Positions 55,277 to 63,492 are shown, counted from the first letter of the stretch. The stretch: DNA of 64,000 bases from Pseudosulfitobacter pseudonitzschiae (GCF_002222635.1 NZ_CP022415.1:682001-746000); one strand, 5' to 3'. Numbers and translations: made by a program. Notes: generated by a model from the letters alone, not told the origin.

Positions 55277-56250
55277 GGTTGCCTCCAGTTTGGTGCTTTC
55301 AACATCACCACTATGGCACAGTTTGATGCCGGTTCCGGGGTGGGGCATCCACACCATCAGTGACCCGGTACGGCCCTATCCTCGACCTCTGGCGGGCGTT
55401 CACTGATCGGAACGGCATCCTTGATCTTGCGCAGCTTGAGCCCCTTTTGGGTGGCATGGCGAGACCGTCTAATCGCACGAGGACTGCGCAGACAGTCCTG
55501 TAATTCCTTCTTCAAAACCCCTCGGGTTTGAACATAAAGGCTACGATATATCGTCTCATGGGACACGCGGTTTTGCTCTTCATTCGGATGTTTGCGCTTC
55601 AGCCACCCTGCGATCTGCTGCGGTGACCATTTCCGGCGCAGCTTGCGCGCAATCAATTGGCATAAAGGGTCGTTGAACGAGAGCTTACACAATTTGGGTC
55701 GCATTGCGCAGTCCCAGGCACGCTGGTCTGAGCTGGCCGCGCGATAGGCCTGACGCCCACCGTTCCTGCGAACCTCCCGGCTGATTGTCGAAGGCGCGCG
55801 CTTTAGTCCTTGCGCGATTGCACGAAGCGACAGCCTTGCGACAAGCCCACGAGAAATCTCCTCCCGTTCAATCAGGCTCAAAGCACATCGCGACCGCGAA
55901 CGCTGCAGTGGCCGAATGCCACCAAACTGCGCCAAATGAGGGAAGATCGAAGACGAAGCACGATTGAAGTGACGCCCAATCGAACTCATAGAGTCACCGC
56001 GTTGCCACCGCTCCCACATCTCAGACCTCTGTTTGGCCGTATAAAACGTCCGAGTACGGTACTTCATGCTGAACACTCCATCTTTGATAAAAGACTAAAG
56101 TGTTGCCACGACCCATTGAAGCCGCGGAGCATGAGCCAATCAAAAGCAGGACCAAGACGTGAGAATGTCGGAAAACTATAAGGTAGCTATGAATAGGATC
56201 CAGGATTGGAGAGCATACTTGAGCCGTTGTGACACTCTCGCAGCGCCGAG

Positions 56251-57069
56251 GGTAGTGTCGCAAGGTTTCCGCCGCGCCGAAGGTAGCTCTACTCGCGGGC
56301 ACACTTATCCAGCGAGTGCTGCGAACTGCGCGAAGCTGGACTGCGCTGACTGGTTAAATTGGCCTTTCCGGATCATATGCGCGACTTCGATGTCGGCGAG
56401 AGTAGTCGAAGCTGAACTCAGCGATTTGAACGGTTGCATCGGCCGGGTGAGTTTCTTTATGAACCGATGATCCTGCTCAATGATATTGTTGAGATATTTC
56501 GTCCGCAGAACAGTGATCAACCAACACCAACCGCACATTACGAGCAGGCAGTTCATGTTAAACAGACCAACCGTGTTCGATCCACTTTTATCGATCACGA
56601 CCTTGTCCGGCCAGCCGTTATTGCCGACGGCTTTAATGAAAAACGCGGTCGCTGAGGCTTCGTCACGGTGCTCCGACAACATGAAATCAAGGTTTTTCCC
56701 ATTCTTGTCGATCGCACGAAATAGATAGGTCCATTGGCCTTTACATGTGTTTCGTCCATCCGCCACGAACAACCCATTGGTGTTTTTCGACGTTGCGCTT
56801 CAGCGGCGATAATGCCCGCATACTTCTCGACCCAGTGGTTGAGCGTTGCATGATCCAAATCAACGCCGCGTTCTGCCATGATCTCTTCGAGGTCGCGATA
56901 CGAGACGGGAAAGCGAACGTAGAAATACATGGCGTATAGGATCACGGATTTCGGGTACTGCGCTTTTGAAACTGATCAACTCTTCAATCCTGAATTAGTC
57001 TCGGGAACGTGTGGGGTCTGGCTCGACACGACCGGCAACGCAACTGAAATCTGAAACTTTGCGAGCTAC
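56251..57069 (-). mobile_element. IS6-family element 1
   Basis: The 819-bp element has imperfect terminal repeats: GGTAGTGTCGCAAGGTTTC at 56251-56269 and, on the other strand, GGTAGCTCGCAAAGTTTC at 57052-57069. It holds one frameshifted transposase gene. Its right end cuts a cupin gene. No 8-bp target duplication is evident, so flanking DNA was probably rearranged. Confidence 0.75.
56305..57000 (-). pseudogene. frameshifted IS6-family transposase
   Basis: The first frame (to about 56750) carries YPKSVILYAMYFYVRFPVSYRDLEEIMAERGVDL (across pieces) and WRMDETHVK with the first DDE aspartate. The second frame continues GQWTYLFRAIDKNGKNLDFMLSEHRDEASA, VVIDKSG and YLNNIIEQDHRFIKKLTRPM with the last glutamate. 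The switch fits a one-base loss in the run of A after CATGT near 56750. The N-terminus also lacks a clean start (an in-frame TGA lies upstream of the first SFK-like codons), so the gene is dead. Confidence 0.85.
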
Positions 57070-57372
57070 CATCCAGCAAGCCAGGCCCGAGATTGCCAAC
57101 TTGTGCGGCACGCCGGCCGGCCCGATCAGGATCTACCCAGCCTCGACCTCGATCGTGGTGTCGCCAATGGTGAACAACGCCCGGCCCGACCGGATGATGA
57201 AAATCTCGTCGTAGGGATGGGAATGCAGGCGCGGACCTTTGCCGATCTCTTCGGCCGAATAGAACAGGATGGTGACGCCGGTGCCAACGTCCTTGCCCTC
57301 AAAATGTCCGTACCAGAGCCGGTCGTGCTGTGCCCAGTCGGAACGGTTAAGGATCACAGGGGCGCGGGTCAT
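57070..57372 (-). pseudogene. cupin-domain protein, nonsense mutation and IS6 truncation
   Basis: From ATG 57372 the frame gives a cupin: WYGHFEGKDVGTGVTILFYS, HSHPYDEIFIIRSGRALFTIG (metal-type histidines) and TTIEVEAG. A TAG at 57133-57135 stands where relatives have glutamine; beyond it the same frame continues ILIGPAGVPHKLAISGLA, a typical cupin end, up to the IS6 boundary at 57069. The gene is therefore stopped early and cut by the IS. It belongs to the tautomerase gene cluster (starts 2 bases after the tautomerase stop). Confidence 0.8.
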
Positions 57373-57373
57373 G

Positions 57374-57772
57374 TCACTGGCTTTCCGTTTGCGGGGCATA
57401 CTGTGCCTCGCCATTGCCGAAGGACCAGTTTTCCTTCGAAACTTCGACCAAGCTGATCAAAACATCCTCGGGCCGGACGCCCGGCTCGGCAGCCAGGCGG
57501 CTGGCAATGACCGCGAAAAGCGCCTTTTTCTGCGCGAGAGTCCGCGTGTTGTTGGCAGTAATCTGGATCTGGACGAGATCGTCCGATCTGTGAATGCCAA
57601 GATAGTCAGCGCCGAAATCGAACTGGTCCCGGTCATGCTCGGAAACCGTCATGAACCGGTCATCGGCGGGGACGTCGAAGGTCTCGCGCATTGCCAGATA
57701 GACCTGCTCCATCAAGGCCCGTTGGTACTGGTGCGTCTTGCCTTTCAGCAAAGAGATACGGGTCAAAGGCAT
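57374..57772 (-). CDS. tautomerase-family protein
   Basis: The 132-residue protein should start at ATG 57772: this makes proline residue 2, which becomes the catalytic Pro1 after methionine removal, and puts AAGGAG 7 bases upstream. An ATG at 57778 is too close to AAGGAG. The tautomerase pattern is PLTRISLLKGKTHQYQRALMEQVYLAM and YLGIHRSDDLVQIQITAN, as in the longer (about 130-residue) 4-oxalocrotonate tautomerase relatives. The substrate is unknown. It lies between the EamA permease and the broken cupin gene. Confidence 0.87.
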   Translation of the reverse strand: MPLTRISLLKGKTHQYQRALMEQVYLAMRETFDVPADDRFMTVSEHDRDQFDFGADYLGIHRSDDLVQIQITANNTRTLAQKKALFAVIASRLAAEPGVRPEDVLISLVEVSKENWSFGNGEAQYAPQTESQ

Positions 57773-57843
57773 GGTCATTCTCCTTTGAGGTTTGAGAGGT
57801 GTTGGTCGTCATGGAAACGGTGCAATTGGCTGCCGATCAGGCG

Positions 57844-58776
57844 CTATTTTCTGGTAACAGAACGAGGCTTCGCCGCGCGATACTGAAATATTGCCAGACC
57901 CAGACCGATCAGCAATGCCGTCAGCACAAACCCATCCGGCAGCTTTTCGCCAAGGGCGAGCACCGCAACCGGACTGCCGACGATGGCAGCGACCGAGCCG
58001 ATCTGGCTGAGGTAGACAGGCCCGGCGATCTGTTGCAGCCGGAACATGGCGGCGTATTGTGCTACGAAGGTTGCAATTGCGATCATCAGGACCAATAACA
58101 TCGGCGCGTGCAGCACCGTGGCCAATCCGGCTGCCCCTTCAAGATAGAGGCCGAAAGGCAGCGTCACCACACCGCCGCAGATCAGCATGGCACCGGCCAG
58201 CTCGCGCGGGCTGGCACCCTTCGGCCAGAAGCGAGTGCGAAACACGTTCCCGGCGGCCAGAACAACCGGCATCGCCGAGGCGACCAGGATCGCACCGGTG
58301 TCGGAGGGTGCGCCAATGCCCTTGTTAACCGCCAGCAGAACGCCACCCGCCAGGCCGGTCAGCAGCCCGCTGACTCGCAGAAGGTCGAAGCGTTCAATCC
58401 GCAATACCAGTGACAGAAGCCATGTCAGCATCGGTGGAAAGGCCAGCGCCAACGCAATGAAGGCAGCGCCCACCTTGTGAACGGTGAGATAGCCAAGGGC
58501 GCTGCCGAGCGCCATGAGGGCGCCGGCGCCGAGGCTGTAAAGCAGGAGGTGAACAACACCGGCCTGGCCGACCCTGATCCCGCGGCTCATCAGTGTCAGG
58601 ATCAAGCCGGAGCCACCCATGGCCAAGGCAAGATAGGTCAGCATCGGCGCCTGCAACCCGGCGGCGACTTTTGACAGAAGGACAGAGATCGCGAGCAAGG
58701 ACCCGACGATCAACAGCAAGGTCAAGGGGGTGGCGGTGAGAGGGCGGTGGGGGATCGTTGGTGTAGCAAGCAACAT
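57844..58776 (-). CDS. EamA/DMT-family permease
   Basis: The protein is about 310 residues from ATG 58776 (ATG 58782 is an alternative) and has ten predicted helices in two EamA repeats, with LTYLALAMGGSGLILTLM in the first half and QIGSVAAIVGSPVAVLALGEKLPDGFVL at the end of the second. It is probably a metabolite exporter. The leader AGGAGAATGACC before ATG is the same as before the tautomerase gene. It follows marR by 99 bases on the same strand. Confidence 0.85.
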   Translation of the reverse strand: MLLATPTIPHRPLTATPLTLLLIVGSLLAISVLLSKVAAGLQAPMLTYLALAMGGSGLILTLMSRGIRVGQAGVVHLLLYSLGAGALMALGSALGYLTVHKVGAAFIALALAFPPMLTWLLSLVLRIERFDLLRVSGLLTGLAGGVLLAVNKGIGAPSDTGAILVASAMPVVLAAGNVFRTRFWPKGASPRELAGAMLICGGVVTLPFGLYLEGAAGLATVLHAPMLLVLMIAIATFVAQYAAMFRLQQIAGPVYLSQIGSVAAIVGSPVAVLALGEKLPDGFVLTALLIGLGLAIFQYRAAKPRSVTRK

Positions 58777-58875
58777 GGTCATTCTCCTGGCTTGAGGGCA
58801 AGACTTCACCGTCCGCAGCGGCGATCGCTACGCAGGACAGCAAGTCAGAGGGTGAAGTTGAGTACGGTGCTCGTC

Positions 58876-59421
58876 TCAGGGAGGCGGATCAGAGTTCTTG
58901 TCAAATGTCGGGGTCGCAAAGCCCAGTTTTCGCAGCAGGTCGGCCAGCGCGCGGCGTTCTTCGGCGGTGAGCGCCGCAAGCCAGCTGGCCTCCATCTGCA
59001 TGTCGTCGTTGAAGGCCTGACTTGTGCGGTGCTGCCCCTCATCGGTGAGCGCCACGATCAGACTGCGGCCATCGTCAGGCGAGGGTTCGCGCCGGATCAA
59101 TCCGGCCGCCTCCAGCCTTTTGAGGCGATGCGTCAGCCCGCCCGATGAGAGCATCAACGAGGTGTAAAGGGCTGTTGGCGAGAGCTTGTAGGGCGGTCCA
59201 CTGCGCTGCAGAGTCGCCAGAACGTCAAACTCGCCACGGTCGAGTCCATGCCGGGCAAACAGCGCCTCCATATGCGGGCCGACCCGGGTTGCAATTCGAT
59301 GGATGCGGCCAAAGATCGCCATGCCTGCGGTGTCAATGTCCGGCGACTCCTTGGCGCGCTGTGCGATGAAGTGGTCGACATCATCCGTCCGGTCGGGGGT
59401 TTGAGGCTCTTTCGATGTCAC
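58876..59421 (-). CDS. MarR-family transcriptional regulator
   Basis: GTG 59421 with GGAG 6 bases upstream gives a 181-residue protein. The winged helix spans about residues 55-125 (FDVLATLQRSGPPYKLSPTALYTSLMLSSGGLTHRLKRLEAAGL) and the wing has RREPSPDDGRSLIVALTDEG, all typical of MarR. A 12-bp perfect inverted repeat ends 9 bases before the GTG, so autorepression is likely; the same promoter would also drive the permease, tautomerase and cupin genes behind it. The ligand is unknown. Confidence 0.88.
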   Translation of the reverse strand: MTSKEPQTPDRTDDVDHFIAQRAKESPDIDTAGMAIFGRIHRIATRVGPHMEALFARHGLDRGEFDVLATLQRSGPPYKLSPTALYTSLMLSSGGLTHRLKRLEAAGLIRREPSPDDGRSLIVALTDEGQHRTSQAFNDDMQMEASWLAALTAEERRALADLLRKLGFATPTFDKNSDPPP

Positions 59422-59429
59422 GCGATTCT

Positions 59430-59459
59430 CCAAACTATCTTAACACAAAGATAGTTTGG
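59430..59459. promoter_or_regulatory. MarR operator, perfect inverted repeat
   Basis: CCAAACTATCTT (59430-59441) and AAGATAGTTTGG (59448-59459) are exact complements separated by AACACA. The repeat touches the Shine-Dalgarno of the marR gene. Confidence 0.75.
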
Positions 59460-60110
59460 GTATACCTTCCCGTCAAGACAAATTACAAATCCGGCGCAAC
59501 ATATCATCGGGCATCGTCAAGTTGCGGGGTATCTCAATAGCGGGTCCGTGGGCGCATGGCCAAACCCAAGCAATCTGGGGCCTTTTCAGGCCATCGCTTT
59601 CCTCCTGAGATCATCGCATACGCCGTCTGGGCTTATCACCGGTTCCCCATGAGTTTGCGTGATGTTGAGGACTTGCTCGCTGCACGCGGTGTTGTGGTCA
59701 GCTAAGAGACCATCCGCGCTTGGGCTGCCAAATTTGGATCACAATATGCTAGGGTGATCCGCCGAGACCGCCCAAAGTGGCGGACAAATGGCACCTGGAC
59801 GAAGTTGCCCTTGCAATGAACGGGCAGAAGTATTGGCTGTGGCGCGCTGTTGATAGCAATGGCGATGTGCTGGACACCCTCGTTCAGTCTCGGCGCAATA
59901 AACAGGCCGCAAATCGGTTCTTTTCGCAAACTGTTCAAGGCGTTTGGCCAACCACATGTTGTTGTCACGGACAAACTTCGGAGCTACGGGGGCGCCCTGA
60001 AAAACCTCGCTCCGGGAATAGAGCACTGCAGCCACAAGGGTTCTGTGGTTGCCGTCCTTGATGCAAGATGTTTTTCAGACCTCTTGAGTTGGTGATCGAG
60101 TGCGTGCTTC

Positions 60111-60250
60111 TGTCAGGCCTTCGAGTGCGGCATTTCCAGAAGCCGCTGGCCGGGATGGTGATCTGCGGATCAGGTCCATATCTCAACAACGAGCTTCGAC
60201 GCTCATTCCCTTATCCTGGTTTTCCCGATCCAGATCTGTTCGATCATTCT
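60111..60250 (-). ncRNA. candidate seekRNA/bridge RNA of element B
   Basis: Same layout as in element A: AAAACCAGG, variable 10-mer (60205-60214), GAGC/GCTC hairpin, variable 7-mer (60183-60189), GATATGGACCTGA, then a GCGGC/GCCGC hairpin and GGCCTGACA. On the plus strand ATCTCAACAA at 60180-60189 equals the right-hand flank 61431-61440 at all 10 positions; the RNA-sense 10-mer ATAAGGGAAT matches ACAAGGG (60034-60040) at 6 of 7 positions. These are the two sides of the insertion site. Confidence 0.72.
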
Positions 60251-60318
60251 GCCCATTCAGGTCTTTGACTCCTTACACCTCCTTTACCGACGTCAATCGG
60301 CCCTGCGCTACACCGTGG

Positions 60319-61347
60319 TCATGTAGCGACCGCCTGCGTCGGATCCCGATAATTTTCCTTCTTCGTTTGCATGGCCCATAGGGCCCGGGCCATCTTGTTG
60401 GCCAGCGCAATTGCGACCAGCATCTTCGGCTTGCGCGCGAGCATACGTTCCAGCCAAGATCCTTTGGGTATGGATTTGCGACCTAACTGGCTCAAGCGTG
60501 ACATCGCTCCGATAATCAGAAGCCTTCTGATGTCAGATTGGCCCGCCTTTGACATTCGCCCCAGACGGGGTTTGCCGCCTGATGAATGCTGTCGTGGCAC
60601 GAGGCCCAGCCAGGCCGCAAAGTCGCGGCCCCGGGTGAATGTCTCCAGTGGTGGAGCAAATGCCTCGATGGCAAGGGCGCTTAAAGGGCCAACGCCCGGC
60701 ATCGTCTGAAGTCGTTTGGCCGTGTCCGTCTCAGTGGACAAGGCTTTGATCCGTTTCAACTTGGCGTCGATCCGGACAGTGGTCTCTTCAATCAGTTCGA
60801 AAAGGTCTCGACACTCCTGGCGGACCAGGTCTGGAAGATCGCAATTCGGGTCCTCAAGGATCTCATTCCCGCGGCTCAAATTCCCTATGCCCTGCGGGAT
60901 TGTATGCCCGAACTCATAGAGGATTGATCGCAGACCATTTACCAACTCAGTCCGTTGGTTCACCAAACGCTCCCGGTTCCGGAACAGGATCGCACGGGCC
61001 TGTTGGCTCTCAGACTTGGCAGGAACAAACCTCATCTCCGGACGCTGCGCCGCGACGACGATAGCTTCTGCGTCCGCGGCATCGTTTTTCTGGCGCTTCA
61101 CAAATGGTTTCACATATTGCGGCGCGATCAGTTTCACCTCGTGACCAAGTCGGGCCAGCTCGCGCGCCCAGTAGCTGGCACTGCCACACGCCTCCATGAC
61201 GATGACCGCGGGTGGTTGCGCCGAAAGAACCTCCCGAAACTGTGAGCGGGACAACTTCTTACGAAACTTCAACTGCCCAGTCATGCTTGCCCCGTGAAGC
61301 TGGAAAACGTTCTTTGCCAGGTCCACTCCGATCATTGTATCTTTCAT
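60319..61347 (-). CDS. IS110-family recombinase of element B
   Basis: The 342-residue recombinase starts at ATG 61347. DEDD residues are D9 (MIGVDLAKNVF), E52 (VMEACGSASYW), D89 and D92 (QKNDAADAEA). The Tnp domain has TMPGVGPLSALAIEAF and VPRQHSSGGKPRLGRMSK with candidate catalytic serine. The frame is intact. It is clearly similar to the recombinase of element A along its whole length. Confidence 0.93.
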   Translation of the reverse strand: MKDTMIGVDLAKNVFQLHGASMTGQLKFRKKLSRSQFREVLSAQPPAVIVMEACGSASYWARELARLGHEVKLIAPQYVKPFVKRQKNDAADAEAIVVAAQRPEMRFVPAKSESQQARAILFRNRERLVNQRTELVNGLRSILYEFGHTIPQGIGNLSRGNEILEDPNCDLPDLVRQECRDLFELIEETTVRIDAKLKRIKALSTETDTAKRLQTMPGVGPLSALAIEAFAPPLETFTRGRDFAAWLGLVPRQHSSGGKPRLGRMSKAGQSDIRRLLIIGAMSRLSQLGRKSIPKGSWLERMLARKPKMLVAIALANKMARALWAMQTKKENYRDPTQAVAT

Positions 61348-61659
61348 TTGCCGTCCTTTCCGTTTCATGATGTCGAACACCACGACCTTGGCACATTGCG
61401 ATGCCGTTTGGGGAGGACGGCAACCACCCCATCTCAACAATTGATCCGAAGGATCACACAGGCCGACCCGACGGCGAGAAAAGATCATGGGAAGATTCAA
61501 ACCATCTTCCGTCCACGCCGCTATACACTTTCAGCCGTTGTCTATCGCAGACTAGAGCCGATGCCCCTCCGCGAGCTCTTTGGCTTGGCTGCCTGAAATC
61601 GAAGCCTCACAAGAAAATCGCGTGCGATGCAAACACCTTACGCAACCGTCCCCCATGTT

Positions 61660-62982
61660 TCACTTCAGTCTATTCGCCGCCTGTTCTGGCAGCCAAGTCA
61701 CAAGGTCTGGGAAAAGGACGAATAGAATTAGAACGACAACCTGGATCAGAAAGAATGGGATCACCCCGCGATAGACTTGTCCGATACCAATCCCTTCCGG
61801 CAGCACCCCCTTTAGATAGAACAGGGTGTAGCCGAATGGCGGTGTGATATAGGCCATCTGCGCTGTGACCATGAACAACACACCGAACCAGAGAGGGTCG
61901 AAGCCAAGCGTTTTGATGATTGGTACGAAGACCGGTACGCACAGCAGAATGATCCCGATCTCGTCCAAGAACAGGCCAAGGAAAATCAACACCAGCAACA
62001 TGGCCAGCAGCACGGCATATCGTGACGCTTCCAGGCCCTCGACGAAATTCAGCACACTGTCCGCGCCGCCCGTCGCCACAAACACCGAGATGAACGCCTT
62101 GGCGCCCAGCGTGATCCAAAGGATCATTGCCGTGACACGAAGCGTGTCCGTGGCAGCGGCGTTCAGGTTCGACAGCCGCAAACGTCCCGAAAAAAGTGCG
62201 GATCCCAATGCACCCAACACACCTACGGCAGCGGCTTCGGTTGGCGTGGCTATTCCTGCATAGATCGAACCCAGAACCGAGATGATGACGAGCGCGGGCA
62301 ATACAAGATGCCGCAACGACGCCAGCTTTTGCGCAAGCGGAATGATGGTGCCGCCCTGCGGCTTGGGGGCTAATTCGGGGTTCAACATGACGCGCACCCA
62401 GATATAGGCGCAATAGCCGAACGCAAGGATCAGACCGGGTAAAACCCCTGCAATGAACATCTGACCGATCGAGATTTGGGCCGTGATCGCATAGACAATC
62501 GTCACCACTGAGGGCGGGATCAATATGCCCAAGGTGCCCCCGGCACAAATCGCACCCAATGCCAGCGGTGGATGATACCCCCGCGACAGCATTGATGGTA
62601 ACGCCAGGATGCCCATCGCCGCCACTGCGGCACCGACGACACCCGTCATGGCGGCCATGATCGTACAGATGACCACTGTGCCAATCGCCAAGCCGCCGGA
62701 CAAGCCGCCGAACCATGTCTCCATCGCCGCGTACAGATCGTCGATGATCTGAGATTTCTGCAAGATTGCAGCCATCAGCACATAAAGCGGAATCGCCATC
62801 AAGGCCTCAGAGGTCATCGTCTCGAAAGTGTTGAGCACGGTAACGATCAGCGCACTGGGACCCCAAAGTGTAGCTGTCGCCAAAAACGCGATGGCACCCA
62901 GAACAAAAGCCAGCCCGGCACCGCTTAACATCAACACTATGAGAGCGGAAAACATCCCGACCAGAACAAGACTGCTTTCCAT
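61660..62982 (-). CDS. TRAP transporter large permease (DctM type)
   Basis: From ATG 62982 the protein has 440 residues and about twelve helices. DctM landmarks are IPLYVLMAAILQKS, GVVGAAVAAMGILALPSML, GTLGILIPPSVVTIVYA and ITPPFGYTLFYLKG. It forms the main translocation pathway of a sodium-driven carboxylate (or similar) importer. The start overlaps the small permease stop (TGATG). Substrate class cannot be told from this subunit alone. The gene ends about 60 bases from the IS6 remnant. Confidence 0.92.
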   Translation of the reverse strand: MESSLVLVGMFSALIVLMLSGAGLAFVLGAIAFLATATLWGPSALIVTVLNTFETMTSEALMAIPLYVLMAAILQKSQIIDDLYAAMETWFGGLSGGLAIGTVVICTIMAAMTGVVGAAVAAMGILALPSMLSRGYHPPLALGAICAGGTLGILIPPSVVTIVYAITAQISIGQMFIAGVLPGLILAFGYCAYIWVRVMLNPELAPKPQGGTIIPLAQKLASLRHLVLPALVIISVLGSIYAGIATPTEAAAVGVLGALGSALFSGRLRLSNLNAAATDTLRVTAMILWITLGAKAFISVFVATGGADSVLNFVEGLEASRYAVLLAMLLVLIFLGLFLDEIGIILLCVPVFVPIIKTLGFDPLWFGVLFMVTAQMAYITPPFGYTLFYLKGVLPEGIGIGQVYRGVIPFFLIQVVVLILFVLFPDLVTWLPEQAANRLK

Positions 62983-63470
62983 CACGCGACACGCCCTTTG
63001 AGAGCAAAGACAACTTCCGCAAGCGATTGCAGAACAAGCAAAAGCGCTGCCAGTGGCAGCACCGTCTTGGCAGGCCAGATAATCGGGTTCCACGCCGAGT
63101 AGCTGGTTTCACCATATTCGTAGGCCTGCCACGCAAGCGGCAAGCTGAAGCGCAGCAATATCAAGCCAAAAATCAACGCCAGCAGGGCCGCGAGAACGGC
63201 AAGAACGACGCGCAGCTTGCCCTGCGCAGTTGCGGAGAGGATATCGACGGCGACGTGCCCGCCCGTGTGCAGCAGATACGGTCCGCCCATCAGAAAGAAG
63301 GGGCCAAACAGCAAAGTTGCAAGCTCTGGCCCCCAACTGGTCGGAGCGTGAAACGAGTAACGCGAGATCACTTCGAACAGCATGAGCGCAGCAATGACGT
63401 AAACGAGCCATTTGGTGGCCTCGAACGTCCAGCGATTGACTGTAGTGATTGCCTGTGCGGCACGTAACAT
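62982..63470 (-). CDS. TRAP transporter small permease (DctQ type)
   Basis: From ATG 63470 (GGGGAGGTGTCA upstream) the protein has 162 residues with four predicted helices: LVYVIAALMLFEVISRY, the LLFGPFFLMGGPYLLHTGGHVAVDIL region with the conserved H-V-x-V-D, VVLAVLAALLALIFGLILL, and the last helix near AKTVLPLAALLLVLQ. It supports the large permease and is translationally coupled to it. A hairpin separates it from the dctP gene. Confidence 0.9.
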   Translation of the reverse strand: MLRAAQAITTVNRWTFEATKWLVYVIAALMLFEVISRYSFHAPTSWGPELATLLFGPFFLMGGPYLLHTGGHVAVDILSATAQGKLRVVLAVLAALLALIFGLILLRFSLPLAWQAYEYGETSYSAWNPIIWPAKTVLPLAALLLVLQSLAEVVFALKGRVA

Positions 63471-63492
63471 TGACACCTCCCCTTTGTCGCAA

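Larger units (their letters stand above)
53995..55359 (-). mobile_element. IS110-family, IS1111-type element A inside the IS30 transposase gene
   Basis: About 1365 bp. Flanks CCTTCCCA (to 53994) and GTGACCCGG (from 55360) rejoin to the IS30 coding sequence, with CA present at both junctions as a possible core. Perfect 12-bp subterminal inverted repeats GTGTGGATGCCC/GGGCATCCACAC lie at 53996-54007 and 55343-55354, a hallmark of the IS1111 group. It contains one recombinase gene and a 256-base non-coding tail. Confidence 0.85.
53542..56076 (-). pseudogene. IS30-family transposase split by an IS110-type element
   Basis: The N-terminal part (56076 down to about 55360) has the IS30 helix-turn-helix SLRAIAQGLKRAPSTISREVRRN and ends ERPPEVEDRAVPGH. 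The C-terminal part (about 53993 down to 53542) continues WEGDLIVGSNYSYIATLVERHSR and contains the DDE region with YFCDPQSPWQRGSNENTNSLL. Joining the flanks restores PGHWEGD in one frame and a protein of about 389 residues. Apart from the insertion the frame is open, so the IS30 may have been active before it was hit. Confidence 0.85.
53531..56130 (-). mobile_element. IS30-family element, interrupted
   Basis: Related ends face each other at 53531-53560 and 56101-56130; read inward both contain TTCAA-n-GGGTCG-nn-GCAACAC. Between them lie the two parts of an IS30 transposase and a complete IS110/IS1111-type element. Without that insertion the IS30 element is about 1.24 kb, a normal size. No clear target duplication was found at its outer ends. 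Confidence 0.8.
60042..61431 (-). mobile_element. IS110-family, IS1111-type element B inside the IS6 remnant
   Basis: About 1390 bp. Left-hand host sequence CACAAGGGT (to 60041) and right-hand TCTCAACAAT (from 61432) rejoin as IS6 coding sequence (HKGLNN). Perfect 13-bp subterminal inverted repeats GTGGTTGCCGTCC/GGACGGCAACCAC lie at 60045-60057 and 61415-61427. The exact junction is uncertain by one or two bases. One intact recombinase and a 277-base non-coding tail are inside. Confidence 0.83.
59556..61596 (+). pseudogene. IS6-family transposase 2, decayed and split by element B
   Basis: The 5' part (59556-60041) encodes an IS240/IS6-type transposase start: MAKPKQSGAFSGHRFPPEI, then a TAA at 59703-59705 in place of a sense codon, KWHLDEVALAMNGQKYWLWRAVD, and a frameshift at the T run 59921-59924. 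The 3' part (from about 61432) resumes NN-SEGSHRPTRRREKIMGRFK with another stop and ends TIFRPRRYTLSAVVYRRLE after a deletion. Element B lies between. The gene was damaged several times and is an old remnant. Confidence 0.85.

Noticed and set aside
56243-57077. 8-bp target duplication of IS6 element 1
   Set aside because: The bases outside the two terminal repeats (GCGCCGAG and ATCCAGCA) do not match, so no duplication can be claimed.
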